Shown here in pieces: positions 33,204 through 41,655 of a DNA stretch of 54,024 nucleotides. The translations under genes and the position numbers were made by a program. Within the stretch, counting starts at the first letter, position 1. Every line of letters begins with the position of its first letter. Below the pieces are notes generated by a model. The model had not been told where the DNA came from and ran no database searches. It saw only the letters and a program-made list of their open reading frames with translations. The DNA comes from Oscillospiraceae bacterium. Lineage in GTDB: Bacteria > Bacillota > Clostridia > Oscillospirales > Ruminococcaceae. The stretch lies in the NCBI GenBank assembly GCA_017399625.1, contig JAFQBT010000004.1, forward strand, positions 1-54,024, in the 5' to 3' direction.

Positions 33204-34240
33204 AGATAAAGGAAATCGAAAAAACAGGAAGAATCATCCGCCGGAGCACAAGGCTCTGGTTCACTCTTGTTGTAATGGCGGGGCTTGCGGTGACTTTTGT
33301 GGCTTCCGCGGCTCTCACTCTTCTGGTAAGCGCCCTTCTTCAGGTGAAGGAAACAACCCTTCTGCTTATCTGGGTTGTGGCTTTCAACATAATAATCGGT
33401 TATATTATTACGTTTTTCCTCGGAAAACTGTTTTTCGGACCGATTACAAAGCTCAGCAACGGAATGCACGAGGTTTCGAAAGGGAATTTTGATATCCGGC
33501 TTGAAACAAAAACCCCGTTTCGTGAAATAAAGGATATGTATTCCAACTTCAACCTTATGGCGAAGGAACTTGGCGCAACGGAAATTTTGCAGACGGATTT
33601 TGTTTCCAACGTTTCCCATGAATTCAAAACGCCCATCAACGCCATCGAGGGTTATGCAACCCTTCTCCAGAGCAATCCGGACTGCAATCCGGAAGAGGAA
33701 GTTTACACCGAAAAAATCCTTTTCAATACCCGCCGGCTTTCAACCCTTGTTGGCAACATTCTTCTGCTTTCGAAGGTTGACAACAAGGCGATACAGTCGA
33801 ATGTTACCAGATACCGCCTTGATGAACAGCTTCGCCAGTCAGTTCTTGCCTTCGAGCGGGAATGGGAGGAAAAGGATATCGAATTGGACATCGACCTTGA
33901 GGAAATTGAATACGAAGGCAATGAAAACCTTATGTTCCATGTCTGGAACAACCTTATCGGAAACGCTGTGAAGTTCAACCCGAAGGATGGGCTTCTCAAA
34001 ATCCGCCTTTATGAGGAAGATGGAGGAATAATCTGCACCGTTGAGGACTGCGGTCCGGGAATCGACCCGGATTCCATCGAGCATATTTTTGACAGATTTT
34101 ATCAGAGCGATTCTTCCCATAAAGAGGAGGGCAACGGCCTTGGCCTTGCGCTGGTGAAAAACATCCTTGCCCTTTCCGGCGGCGAGGTTTTTGCGGAAAA
34201 CCGTCCGGAAGGCGGCGCGAAATTTACTGTAAGACTATAA
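33200..34240 (+). CDS. Histidine kinase of short-loop (intramembrane-sensing) type
   Basis: A 346-residue kinase. Two transmembrane helices (about 19-48 and 54-80) are joined by only about ten residues (LLQVKETT), so there is no external sensor domain; a HAMP segment follows. The H-box is SNVSHEFKTPINAIEGY, and ATP-binding motifs NLIGNAVKF, CGPGID, FDRFYQ and GNGLGLALV are complete. Kinases with such short loops often sense membrane stress or an attached transporter, but no ABC transporter is found beside it. Ends in a terminator at 34246-34277. Confidence 0.93.
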   Translation: MKIKEIEKTGRIIRRSTRLWFTLVVMAGLAVTFVASAALTLLVSALLQVKETTLLLIWVVAFNIIIGYIITFFLGKLFFGPITKLSNGMHEVSKGNFDIRLETKTPFREIKDMYSNFNLMAKELGATEILQTDFVSNVSHEFKTPINAIEGYATLLQSNPDCNPEEEVYTEKILFNTRRLSTLVGNILLLSKVDNKAIQSNVTRYRLDEQLRQSVLAFEREWEEKDIELDIDLEEIEYEGNENLMFHVWNNLIGNAVKFNPKDGLLKIRLYEEDGGIICTVEDCGPGIDPDSIEHIFDRFYQSDSSHKEEGNGLGLALVKNILALSGGEVFAENRPEGGAKFTVRL

Positions 34241-34245
34241 AAAAA

Positions 34246-34277
34246 GCGGTGCGCCGGAAGGCACACCGCAATTTTTT
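34246..34277 (+). terminator. Intrinsic terminator of the two-component operon
   Basis: GCGGTGCGCC-GGAA-GGCACACCGC followed by six T. Confidence 0.85.
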
Positions 34278-34346
34278 GCAAAAAAATAACTCCGCAGGGG
34301 ACCGATCCCAAGCGAAGTTCATCTATGTAAAAGCTCCAACATAGCA

Positions 34347-34372
34347 AAAAGCCGCTTGATGTAGCGGCTTGA
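34347..34372 (-). terminator. Terminator of the tRNA-Asp/tRNA-Thr unit
   Basis: Leftward AAGCCGCT-ACATCA-AGCGGCTT followed by T, just after the CCA of tRNA-Thr. Confidence 0.8.
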
Positions 34373-34448
34373 TGGAGCTGATAATCAGATTCGAACTGAT
34401 GACCTCTTCCTTACCAAGGAAGTGCTCTGCCTACTGAGCTACATCAGC
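34373..34448 (-). tRNA. tRNA-Thr (GGT)
   Basis: The complement folds as a 76-base tRNA: acceptor GCTGATG with TATCAGC, anticodon stem CTTCC/GGAAG with loop TTGGTAA (anticodon GGT, Thr), T-arm CTGAT with TTCGAAT, and encoded CCA. It is the second gene of a pair with tRNA-Asp, five bases apart. Confidence 0.95.
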
Positions 34449-34453
34449 AAAAG

Positions 34454-34530
34454 TGGCGACCCGGAAGGGGCTCGAACCCTCGACCTCTAGCGTGACAGGC
34501 TAGCGTTCTAACCAGCTGAACTACCGGGCC
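34454..34530 (-). tRNA. tRNA-Asp (GTC)
   Basis: A 77-base tRNA on the complement: acceptor GGCCCGG with CCGGGTC, anticodon loop CTGTCAC (anticodon GTC, Asp), T-arm with GGTTCGAGC, and encoded CCA. First gene of the pair. Confidence 0.95.
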
Positions 34531-34559
34531 ACAATGACCTTGTGGGGTCAACGTTGATT

Positions 34560-34588
34560 ATTATACACGAGTGAGGACAAAATGTCAA
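34560..34588 (-). promoter_or_regulatory. Promoter of the tRNA pair
   Basis: Leftward TTGACA (34588-34583), exactly 17-bp spacer, TATAAT (34565-34560): full consensus, as expected for stable RNA. Confidence 0.85.
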
Positions 34589-34630
34589 CACTTTTTTTAA
34601 AATTTTTTTAAAAATTTTTTCAATATCAGA

Positions 34631-34663
34631 AAAACGGCGGAAGCATGCGGTTTCCGCCGTTTT
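34631..34663 (-). terminator. Terminator of mtaB
   Basis: AAAACGGCGGAA and TTCCGCCGTTTT form a 12-bp stem with A/T runs on both sides. Confidence 0.85.
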
Positions 34664-34668
34664 TGAAA

Positions 34669-35994
34669 TCAATCGAACATCCCCATGGGGTCATATCCCA
34701 CCGGCGGATTTTTGATTCTTCCGGTGCAAACGTCGCCGGAAACGCCGGTTATAACAACCTCCTGAACGGTGCAGAGAAGGGACTTTACCGCCGGAATCAC
34801 AACGGGGGTATAGTTCATGGTGTAACCGTTCATCATGCCGTCCCTGATAACGGATTCGATGAGGACGGATTCGGTTTTTCCGACCTGTTCCTCAAGGAAT
34901 TTCCGGCGGACAGCTTCGGCGCGTTCCGCCATTTTTGCGGCGCGTTCGGTCTTGACCGAATTGGGAACCTGGTCGGGCATATCCGCGGCGTCCGTTCCGG
35001 TTCTTCTGGAATAGGGGAAAACGTGAACTTTTGCAAAGCCCATTTCCTCGATAAAGCGGCAGGATTCCTCAAAATCCTCCTCGGTTTCGCCGGGGAATCC
35101 GACTATCACGTCGGTGGTGAGCCCGCCGTTCGGGAAATATTTCCGGATGTTTTCAACAACTTCCCGGTACATTGCGGTGTTGTATCTGCGGCGCATTCTG
35201 TTAAGAGTGCGGTCGCATCCGCTCTGGAGGGAAAGATGGAACTGGGGGCAGAAGTTCGGAAGCTTCGCAAGGCGCCGGATATCCTCAAGTGTCAGCAGTT
35301 CCGGTTCAAGGGAGCTGAGGCGGACCCTCGGCATTATTTCGCAGGAAAGGTCAACCGCGTTGATAAGCCCGAGCCCGAGATCCCTTCCATAGAAGGGAAG
35401 GTTGATTCCCGCAAGAACAACTTCTGTGTATCCGTGGGAAAGAAGGCTTTCGAGTTCCCGCTCGATATCCTTGAGCGGTTTTGAACGGACGTGACCGCGC
35501 GCCTTCGGAATTATGCAGTAGGAACAGCGGTTGTCACAGCCGTCCTGGATCTTTACAAAAGCTCTGGTGCGGTCAAGCATTCCGCTGGCCTGCATGGGTT
35601 CAAATTCCTCGAATTTTTCGTGGGGAGTTATATGAACGACCCGCTTTCCGTCAAGGGCATCAAGAATCGCCGGAAGAACCTGGCTTCTGTCCGCGGAACC
35701 GGTTACAACGTCCGCTTCAAGAAGTGCGGAAGCATCCTCCGGAAAAGCCTGGGGATAACATCCGGTAAGGGCGATGACCGCGTTCGGATTTTTGCGGCGG
35801 AAATGCCTGACCATCTGGCGGGATTTTCTGTCGCCTGTTCCGGTAACGGTGCATGAATTGATTACAAAAACATCCGCGCCGCTTTCCGGATCGACTATTT
35901 CAAAACCGGCTTTCGAAAAAGCCTGTTCCATAATCTGGGTTTCGTATTGATTTACCTTGCATCCAAGGGTGAAAAAAGCAGCCTTCATTTTCAT
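34669..35994 (-). CDS. mtaB: tRNA t6A37 methylthiotransferase MtaB
   Basis: A 441-residue radical SAM enzyme. The N-terminal domain has the three cluster cysteines (TLGCKVNQYE, NSCTVTGTGDRKSR, TGCYPQ), the radical SAM domain the CDNRCSYCIIP motif (near 148), and the end is a TRAM-like domain. The GCKVNQYET opening and TGTGDRKSRQ distinguish MtaB from MiaB and RimO. It adds a methylthio group to t6A at position 37 of tRNAs reading ANN codons. Promoter TTGTCA-N17-TATAAT at 36054-36026. A tRNA-Thr gene lies next door, but no functional link is implied. Confidence 0.93.
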   Translation of the reverse strand: MKMKAAFFTLGCKVNQYETQIMEQAFSKAGFEIVDPESGADVFVINSCTVTGTGDRKSRQMVRHFRRKNPNAVIALTGCYPQAFPEDASALLEADVVTGSADRSQVLPAILDALDGKRVVHITPHEKFEEFEPMQASGMLDRTRAFVKIQDGCDNRCSYCIIPKARGHVRSKPLKDIERELESLLSHGYTEVVLAGINLPFYGRDLGLGLINAVDLSCEIMPRVRLSSLEPELLTLEDIRRLAKLPNFCPQFHLSLQSGCDRTLNRMRRRYNTAMYREVVENIRKYFPNGGLTTDVIVGFPGETEEDFEESCRFIEEMGFAKVHVFPYSRRTGTDAADMPDQVPNSVKTERAAKMAERAEAVRRKFLEEQVGKTESVLIESVIRDGMMNGYTMNYTPVVIPAVKSLLCTVQEVVITGVSGDVCTGRIKNPPVGYDPMGMFD

Positions 35995-36025
35995 CCTCCT
36001 TTATAAAAGGGTATGCTGAAATAAT

Positions 36026-36054
36026 ATTATACAATATTAAAAAAGCTTTGACAA
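36026..36054 (-). promoter_or_regulatory. Promoter of mtaB
   Basis: Leftward TTGTCA (36054-36049), 17-bp spacer, TATAAT (36031-36026); start codon 32 bases further with AAAGGAGGA. Confidence 0.75.
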
Positions 36055-36160
36055 GGGTTTTGGAACACGGCGTTTTTTCGGTAAAATCCGGAAAAACCGT
36101 TGCTTTTCTGAAACAAAAACAGCATCTTGCGATACTTTATAAACAGATGATACTTTCGGC

Positions 36161-36189
36161 TTGAGGAAAAGAGAAAACAGTGGTATTAT
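36161..36189 (+). promoter_or_regulatory. Promoter of the second sigma/anti-sigma operon
   Basis: TTGAGG (36161-36166), 17-bp spacer, TATTAT (36184-36189), 31 bases before the sigma factor start. Confidence 0.6.
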
Positions 36190-36220
36190 TTGATAAATAC
36201 AATCTTTTGGGGTGATACTG

Positions 36221-36784
36221 ATGATTGCAATGGCCATTGCCGCCATGGAGGATGATTATGCCCGGGATTTCATGACCGGAATTTACATAAAATATTACGA
36301 TATAATGCTGGGCAAGGCAAAAGCAATGCTTGAAAACGAGGAGGACGCGGAGGAGGTTATCCAGGATATTTTTCTGGACCTTATCGAAAGGGTCGGAACG
36401 GTTATGTCCGTTGACCCGAAAAAACTTCCGTCATATCTTATGGCGGCGGTGCGGAACTCTTCCATGTCGAAGATAAGAAAAAGAATGGTCCGCCGGGAAC
36501 ATACCCTTCTTATTGACGAGGACGACAGCCTTGAATGGATAAAGGACGAAAGCGCCCTTCCGGAGGACGTTTATATAAAAAACGAGGAAATCGACGAAAT
36601 CGCAAAGGCGCTGAGCCTTCTTCCGGAAAATGACAGAACCGTTCTGGAAGATAAATATATCCTTGAAATGAGCGATGAGGAAATCGGAAAAGCTCTTGGA
36701 ATAACCCCCGCCGGAGTTCGGACAAGGCTTTTCCGTGCAAGAAGAAAAGCCTATGCCATTATGAAAGAGGGTGCGGAAAAATGA
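36221..36784 (+). CDS. ECF-type RNA polymerase sigma factor
   Basis: A 187-residue sigma-70 family protein. Region 2 includes IKYYDIMLGKAKAMLENEED, VIQDIFLDLIERV and LPSYLMAAVRNSSMSKI; region 4 has LSLLPENDRTVLEDKYILE and the helix-turn-helix SDEEIGKALGITPAGVRTRL. The ATG at 36221 is preferred to the GTG at 36212 because GGGGTGA then has proper spacing. Overlap of four bases with the next gene couples it to its anti-sigma partner. Confidence 0.88.
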   Translation: MIAMAIAAMEDDYARDFMTGIYIKYYDIMLGKAKAMLENEEDAEEVIQDIFLDLIERVGTVMSVDPKKLPSYLMAAVRNSSMSKIRKRMVRREHTLLIDEDDSLEWIKDESALPEDVYIKNEEIDEIAKALSLLPENDRTVLEDKYILEMSDEEIGKALGITPAGVRTRLFRARRKAYAIMKEGAEK

Positions 36785-38766
36785 GCGTTAAAAAACACAG
36801 ACTTTCAAATATGGATATCAGGGAAGAATATGAGGATTTTGTTTTCAAAAAAGTTATGCTCCGCTATTCGGAACTGGAAAGCGAAAAAATAAGGCAGGAA
36901 AATTCAAAAAATGCCGCTCTGGATTCGGAAACCGCGGAGAAGCGGAAAAAAGAGATAAAAAAGCTTATCCGCCGGAACAAAATGAAAAACGGACTTCGTT
37001 TTTTCTTTTCCGCATCAAAAAAGGTAATCACCGCGGCGGCAATGGTTGTTCTTGCGGCGGCGGTTTCTCTCGGAACATCCGTTGTTGCTTCGGCGGAAGT
37101 TCGGGAAAGCATTGCGGATTATCTCTATTCACTCAACGCCGTAAGGCATGATACCCATACTTCCGTAAGCGCTTCCGCAAACAAGGAGGCTTTCTTCGAC
37201 CTTGAAAGTTACGGCGATGACTGCGGATTTGCTCCGACATTCATGCCGGAAGGATATGAAAAGGATGAGGAGCTTGGGCAGTATTCCTACAGCAACGGCG
37301 AAACATATTTTCATATCAGCCAGAGCGAAAACGGAGCGTCGCACCTTGATACCGAACGCGCTCAGAAAGTTGAGGTTGTAAGAATCGGCGAAAGCAAGGG
37401 AATCCTTGTTCAGAAAGATGAAATAACAAGCGTTACCTGGTCCTGCGGAATCTGGCTTCTTAGCGTTCGTGGGACTGCTACGGAAGAGGATATCATAAAA
37501 GTTGCAAGGGGACTGAGAGTAAACCCCGGCATTGAAAAGGAAGAAATTATTTACGATTGGCAAAAATATATCGCTTTTGATTATTTCTATTGGGAAGACG
37601 CGTGGATACCCACCTATATGCCGGATGGATACGAGGCGGACTATGATATCAAAGAGGCTGTTGAAGATTTTTCCTATATCAGAACCGTAACTTTCGACAG
37701 CGGAACAAGCTATATAAAAATCGAGGAGCGTTATTCCGACGGGCTGAGCGGTTATCATTCAATGAATCCGATATTTTATTACGATGAAATAAACGAATAT
37801 TCCGCGGAAATCAAAACCGAAAACGGAATCACCTATGTTCTTTTTGAACCGGATTGGTACGTTATGATAAGGGTTTACGGAACTGCTCCGAAGGAAGAAC
37901 TTATAAAAGTTGCGGAAAGCATGGAATATGCGCCGATTATAAGCGAAAATTCGGATTATGATCTTTATAACTGGGAAGGCGCATGGATCACATACCTTCC
38001 GGATTGGTATGAATTTGAAATTGTTGATATTTCCGAGGAAAACGGAAAACATTCCTTCCGCTATGAGGACGGAAAATATTACGTTCTTTTTGAGCAGAAA
38101 AAAGTTGATGCCGAGCCTTTTGATTTTTCCGGAATGGATCCTTTTGATGAAAGAATAATAGATTTTGAGCATCCGCATGCGGGAGCGACCGGCACTATGC
38201 CGCTTACAAAATATCAATATGACAACGGAACGGACATAGCGGTGACCTATGCCCAGACAGGTGAGGTTCTTGAAACGGAATATGTTTTCGAGGATACATG
38301 GTTAAGATTTGAAAGTAATCTTCCTCTTTCGGATTTCCAGAGGGTTGTCTGGAATACAGAGCGGAAACCGAAAACCAATGAATTTGTTGATGTGGAACTT
38401 TATGACTGGGCCGATTCCTGGGCGCCGACATATATGCCCTATGGCGCAAAGCTTATCAGCGCGGAATGGATTGACGGAATCCGTGTTCATACCTATGAAC
38501 TTCTCGGAAAAAAGATTATTCTGAAATTCTCCTATGAGGAAACGGATTTCGGAATCGGTGAGCGGGAATGGGAATATAATTTTGATGTTACCATAAGCGG
38601 CTGCGACGCAAAATCATGCTATAATCTGTATGATGATTTTTACAGCATGATGACATGGAGCAACGGAGAGCTTTATATTTGTGTGGAGGGCGATTATGAA
38701 CTTATGTCTATGATTGATATTGCCCGGAGCATCCGGAAAATCCAGGGAAACTATCCGCTTTATTAA
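36781..38766 (+). CDS. Large anti-sigma-like membrane protein with four DUF4367-like repeats
   Basis: A 661-residue protein. The N-terminal 75 residues are charged and cytoplasmic, then one transmembrane helix (about 80-102, VITAAAMVVLAAAVSLGTSV). Outside are four copies of a DUF4367-like module of about 120-140 residues, each with a marker of the form tryptophan-PTYMPdGy: FAPTFMPEGYEKD, WIPTYMPDGYEAD, WITYLPDWYEFE and WAPTYMPYGAKLI. The usual anti-sigma protein has one such module. It overlaps the sigma gene. The repeats may bind a cell-wall or peptide signal; this is inference. Confidence 0.8.
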   Translation: MSVKKHRLSNMDIREEYEDFVFKKVMLRYSELESEKIRQENSKNAALDSETAEKRKKEIKKLIRRNKMKNGLRFFFSASKKVITAAAMVVLAAAVSLGTSVVASAEVRESIADYLYSLNAVRHDTHTSVSASANKEAFFDLESYGDDCGFAPTFMPEGYEKDEELGQYSYSNGETYFHISQSENGASHLDTERAQKVEVVRIGESKGILVQKDEITSVTWSCGIWLLSVRGTATEEDIIKVARGLRVNPGIEKEEIIYDWQKYIAFDYFYWEDAWIPTYMPDGYEADYDIKEAVEDFSYIRTVTFDSGTSYIKIEERYSDGLSGYHSMNPIFYYDEINEYSAEIKTENGITYVLFEPDWYVMIRVYGTAPKEELIKVAESMEYAPIISENSDYDLYNWEGAWITYLPDWYEFEIVDISEENGKHSFRYEDGKYYVLFEQKKVDAEPFDFSGMDPFDERIIDFEHPHAGATGTMPLTKYQYDNGTDIAVTYAQTGEVLETEYVFEDTWLRFESNLPLSDFQRVVWNTERKPKTNEFVDVELYDWADSWAPTYMPYGAKLISAEWIDGIRVHTYELLGKKIILKFSYEETDFGIGEREWEYNFDVTISGCDAKSCYNLYDDFYSMMTWSNGELYICVEGDYELMSMIDIARSIRKIQGNYPLY

Positions 38767-38772
38767 AGAAGA

Positions 38773-38806
38773 AAAGGAACGGGGAAAAACTCCGTTCCTT
38801 TTTTTA
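38773..38806 (+). terminator. Intrinsic terminator
   Basis: AAAGGAACGG and CCGTTCCTTT stem followed by T-run, after the anti-sigma gene. Confidence 0.85.
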
Positions 38807-38828
38807 TGAAAAAACTACCAAAAAACCC

Positions 38829-38857
38829 TTGACAGACTTGTGCATTAGTGATATACT
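38829..38857 (+). promoter_or_regulatory. Promoter of the feo operon
   Basis: TTGACA (38829-38834), exactly 17-bp spacer, TATACT (38852-38857). The first metal-regulator box starts nine bases downstream, over the transcription start. Confidence 0.8.
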
Positions 38858-38865
38858 GTAATCCG

Positions 38866-38881
38866 GTTAGGATATCCTAAC
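38866..38881. promoter_or_regulatory. DtxR/IdeR-like operator, box 1
   Basis: GTTAGGATATCCTAAC, a perfect 16-bp palindrome with the TTAGG-CCTAA half-sites of DtxR-family iron or manganese regulators, at the start of the feo transcript. Confidence 0.75.
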
Positions 38882-38899
38882 TTTTATTTCAGAAACCCG

Positions 38900-38915
38900 G
38901 TTAGTTATGCCTAAC
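38900..38915. promoter_or_regulatory. DtxR/IdeR-like operator, box 2
   Basis: GTTAGTTATGCCTAAC, same outer half-sites and spacing as box 1, centred 34 bases further down in the leader of feoA. Confidence 0.65.
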
Positions 38916-38946
38916 TGCTATTATTTTTTCAGGGAAGGTGATATGC

Positions 38947-39159
38947 ATGAACTTAAAAGCTGCTGAAGAAGGCAGAGAGTATATCATCCGCTCGATCGAA
39001 ACCGACGATGAAGAACTCAATGCGTTCCTCTTCTCCCTTGGATGCTACAGCGGCGAACCCATAACGGTTATTACCCACCGCAAGGGCGGCTGCACCGTTT
39101 CCATCAAGGACGGAAGATACAGCATAGATAACCAGCTTGCGGAAGCTATCATAATCTGA
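38947..39159 (+). CDS. feoA: Ferrous iron transport protein A
   Basis: A 70-residue SH3-like protein of the FeoA family: NLKAAEEGREYIIRSIET opening, FLFSLGCYSGEPITVITHRK and a late GRYSIDNQLAEAIII strand. FeoA is thought to help the FeoB permease. The ATG at 38947 is chosen because AAGGTGA (38934-38940) lies six bases before it. It sits under two DtxR-like boxes and a consensus promoter, so it should be repressed when iron is plentiful. Confidence 0.9.
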   Translation: MNLKAAEEGREYIIRSIETDDEELNAFLFSLGCYSGEPITVITHRKGGCTVSIKDGRYSIDNQLAEAIII

Positions 39160-39206
39160 TAGCCCCCGGGCGTAAGCGAAAAAAATCAATCGCTTTCCGC
39201 GTTTGA

Positions 39207-39222
39207 GTTAGCCTTTCCTAAC
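39207..39222. promoter_or_regulatory. DtxR/IdeR-like operator, box 3 (between feoA and feoB)
   Basis: GTTAGCCTTTCCTAAC, the same half-sites and 16-base spacing. It lies 50 bases before feoB, hinting at separate control of feoB. Confidence 0.65.
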
Positions 39223-39271
39223 CTATTTTGTTTTATTTTTGATTTTTACCATAAAAAGGAGCATCACGTTA

Positions 39272-41263
39272 ATGAGAATTGCGCTTACGGGAAACCCTAA
39301 CAGCGGCAAAACAACAATGTATAACGCCATCACCGGACGAAACGAAAAAGTCGGAAACTGGGCGGGCGTTACCGTTGAAAAGAAAGAACACCCCATCAAA
39401 AAAGCATATTACGAGGGAGCGGAGGAACTTATTGCCGTTGACCTTCCGGGTGCATATTCCATGTCGCCCTTCACTTCCGAAGAAAGCGTTACAAGCGATT
39501 ACGTAAAAAACGAAAATCCGGACGTTATCATCAACATCGTTGATGCAACAAACCTTTCCAGAAGCCTTTTCTTCACAACCCAGCTTCTTGAACTTGGAAT
39601 CCCGGTTGTTGTTGCTCTTAACAAAGCGGACGTAAACGCAAAGAAAGAAACAAAAATCGACGCAAAACTCCTTTCCGAAAAACTCGGCTGCCCGGTGGTC
39701 AACACAACCTCCACCGCCGGAGAAGGACTTAAGGAAGTTGTTAAAACCGCGGTTGAAAAAGCCGGAAAAGGTCAGAAAGCACCCTATGAACAGGGAAATA
39801 TCGACCTTTCCAGCAAGGAAGAAGTTCTTGCCGCGGACAGAAAACGCTTTGAGTTCGTGAACAGAATCGTAAAAGAAGTTGAAACCAGAAAAGTTTTTAC
39901 CAACCGCAGAAACACCGGCGATAAAATCGACGATATCCTCACCAACAAATGGCTTGGAATCCCGATTTTTGCCCTTGTCATGTGGCTTGTTTTCATGATT
40001 TCCCAGCACGAAAAAGGTCTTGGCGTCCTCATCGCCGATATCCTCGTGGGCTGGATCGAAACTTTCCAGGGCTGGGTGGGCGAAATGCTTTCCGGCGCAA
40101 GCCCCATTCTCTATGCGCTGCTTGTTGACGGCGTGATCGGCGGCGTCGGCGCAGTTGTCGGATTCCTTCCCCTTGTTATGGTGATGTATTTCCTCATTGC
40201 GCTTCTTGAGGACTGCGGATATATGGCAAGAGCTTCCGTTGTTCTTGACCCCATCTTCAAAAAAGTCGGTCTTTCCGGAAAATCCGTAATTCCTTTTGTA
40301 ATCGGAACCGGATGCGCAATTCCCGGCGTTATGGCATGCCGTACCATCCGTAACGAACGTGAAAGAAGAGCCACCGCAATGCTTGCTCCGTTCATGCCCT
40401 GCGGCGCAAAACTCCCGGTAATCGCACTTTTTGCCGGCGTGTTCTTTGAGGACGCTTCCTGGGTGGGAACCCTTATGTATTTTGTGGGAATCGTTATAAT
40501 CTTTTTCGGCGCGCTTCTCATCAACAAAATCACCGGATACAAAGCAAAAAAATCCTATTTTATCATCGAACTTCCGGAATATAAGGTTCCGAGCCTTGGC
40601 AGAGCGGTAAAATCCATGTGCAGCCGCGGCTGGGCATATATCGTAAAAGCCGCAACCATCATACTCCTTTGCAACACCGCCGTTCAGATAATGCAGACCT
40701 TCGACTGGAGCTTCAACGTTGCCGAAAGCGCGGATGCTTCCATCCTCGCTTCCATCGCAAACCCCGTTGCATATATCCTTGTTCCGATTGTCGGCGTTCT
40801 TTCATGGCAGTTTGCCGCGGCGGCAGTTACCGGATTCATCGCAAAGGAAAACGTTGTCGGAACCCTTGCGGTCTGCTTCGTCGGACTTGAAAACCTCATC
40901 GACACCGAAGAACTTGAACTTATGGAAGGCGCAGGCGCAGAGGTTGCCGGCGTTTTCGCAATCACAAAAGCCGCCGCTCTTGCATATCTTATGTTCAACC
41001 TTTTCACTCCGCCCTGTTTCGCTGCAATCGGCGCAATGAACTCCGAAATGAAGAGCGCAAAATGGCTCTGGGGCGGAATCGGTCTTCAGATGGCAACCGG
41101 TTATACCGTCGGTTTCCTCGTATATCAGATCGGAACCCTTATCACCGAAGGCACCCTTGGCGCAGGATTCGTTCCCGGAATCGTAACTGTTGCTGCAATG
41201 ATTTCCGTTGTTGCGTATCTTTGCGTAACCGCCGAAAGCCGCCTTGCAAAGGAAAAAGTATAA
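39272..41263 (+). CDS. feoB: Ferrous iron transport protein B
   Basis: A 663-residue permease. The G domain has GNPNSGKTT (G1, about 7-15), GVTVEKKEH (G2 region), DLPGAYSMSP (G3) and ALNKADV (G4). Core transmembrane segments follow from about 230, with the conserved GCAIPGVMACRTI and MPCGAKLPVIALFAG signatures of the Fe2+ pore. The ATG at 39272 is chosen because AAAGGAG precedes it and matches the family N-terminus. It brings ferrous iron into the cell under anoxic conditions. CCC/GGC-rich codons suggest high expression. Confidence 0.96.
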   Translation: MRIALTGNPNSGKTTMYNAITGRNEKVGNWAGVTVEKKEHPIKKAYYEGAEELIAVDLPGAYSMSPFTSEESVTSDYVKNENPDVIINIVDATNLSRSLFFTTQLLELGIPVVVALNKADVNAKKETKIDAKLLSEKLGCPVVNTTSTAGEGLKEVVKTAVEKAGKGQKAPYEQGNIDLSSKEEVLAADRKRFEFVNRIVKEVETRKVFTNRRNTGDKIDDILTNKWLGIPIFALVMWLVFMISQHEKGLGVLIADILVGWIETFQGWVGEMLSGASPILYALLVDGVIGGVGAVVGFLPLVMVMYFLIALLEDCGYMARASVVLDPIFKKVGLSGKSVIPFVIGTGCAIPGVMACRTIRNERERRATAMLAPFMPCGAKLPVIALFAGVFFEDASWVGTLMYFVGIVIIFFGALLINKITGYKAKKSYFIIELPEYKVPSLGRAVKSMCSRGWAYIVKAATIILLCNTAVQIMQTFDWSFNVAESADASILASIANPVAYILVPIVGVLSWQFAAAAVTGFIAKENVVGTLAVCFVGLENLIDTEELELMEGAGAEVAGVFAITKAAALAYLMFNLFTPPCFAAIGAMNSEMKSAKWLWGGIGLQMATGYTVGFLVYQIGTLITEGTLGAGFVPGIVTVAAMISVVAYLCVTAESRLAKEKV

Positions 41264-41289
41264 TTTTTTAAAAGAAAGGAACAGTCATA

Positions 41290-41463
41290 ATGGAAGATAT
41301 TATTATTATTGTGATTCTTGCCGTAATAATCGGTCTTGCCGGCTGGTATGTCTATAAGGCAAAGAAAAGCGGCAAAAAATGCATCGGATGCCCCGATGGC
41401 TGCTCCTGCAGCGCAAAAAACACCGGCTGCGCATGCAGCTGCTGTGAACACAGGGAAAAATAA
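41290..41463 (+). CDS. FeoB-associated Cys-rich membrane protein
   Basis: A 57-residue protein with an N-terminal transmembrane helix (about 3-22, IIIIVILAVIIGLAGWYVYK) and a tail of nine cysteines (CIGCPDGCSC then GCACSCCEH). This is the FeoB-associated Cys-rich family, found after feoB in many anaerobes and thought to aid iron transfer, possibly in the role of FeoC. It follows feoB by 26 bases with an AAAGGAAC site. Confidence 0.9.
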   Translation: MEDIIIIVILAVIIGLAGWYVYKAKKSGKKCIGCPDGCSCSAKNTGCACSCCEHREK

Positions 41464-41515
41464 AAAGCGGCGGCATTCGCCGCTGTTCCATAGAGCCTTT
41501 ATTGAGAACGGAAAG

Positions 41516-41546
41516 CACCGCGGAATTGAGCCACCGCGGTGTTTTT
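41516..41546 (+). terminator. Terminator of the feo operon
   Basis: CACCGCGG and CCGCGGTG stem, then five T. A weaker GCGGCG/CGCCGC hairpin lies before it at 41467-41483. Confidence 0.75.
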
Positions 41547-41554
41547 CTTTGAGT

Positions 41555-41612
41555 TTCCTCACCTGTCAGGGGAGGTGTCCCATGGCGTATGCCATGACAG
41601 AAGGGTGGAAAA
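41555..41612. repeat. Interspersed hairpin-cassette repeat
   Basis: CTCACCTGTCAGGGGAGGTG arm, hairpin CATGGCGTATGCCATG, then ACAGAAGGGTGG. It has the same plan as 53909-53951 and 46773-46816. It lies just upstream of the AlkD-like gene and its TATAAT (41629-41634). Confidence 0.6.
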
Positions 41613-41655
41613 TCAACCCACGGGGTGTTATAATAACGGAAAGCGAGGTGATACC

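Noticed and set aside
34373..35994. Functional link between tRNA-Thr and mtaB because MtaB modifies tRNAs that read ANN codons
   Set aside because: Separate promoters and terminators, and MtaB's main known target is a lysine tRNA, so proximity is likely chance.
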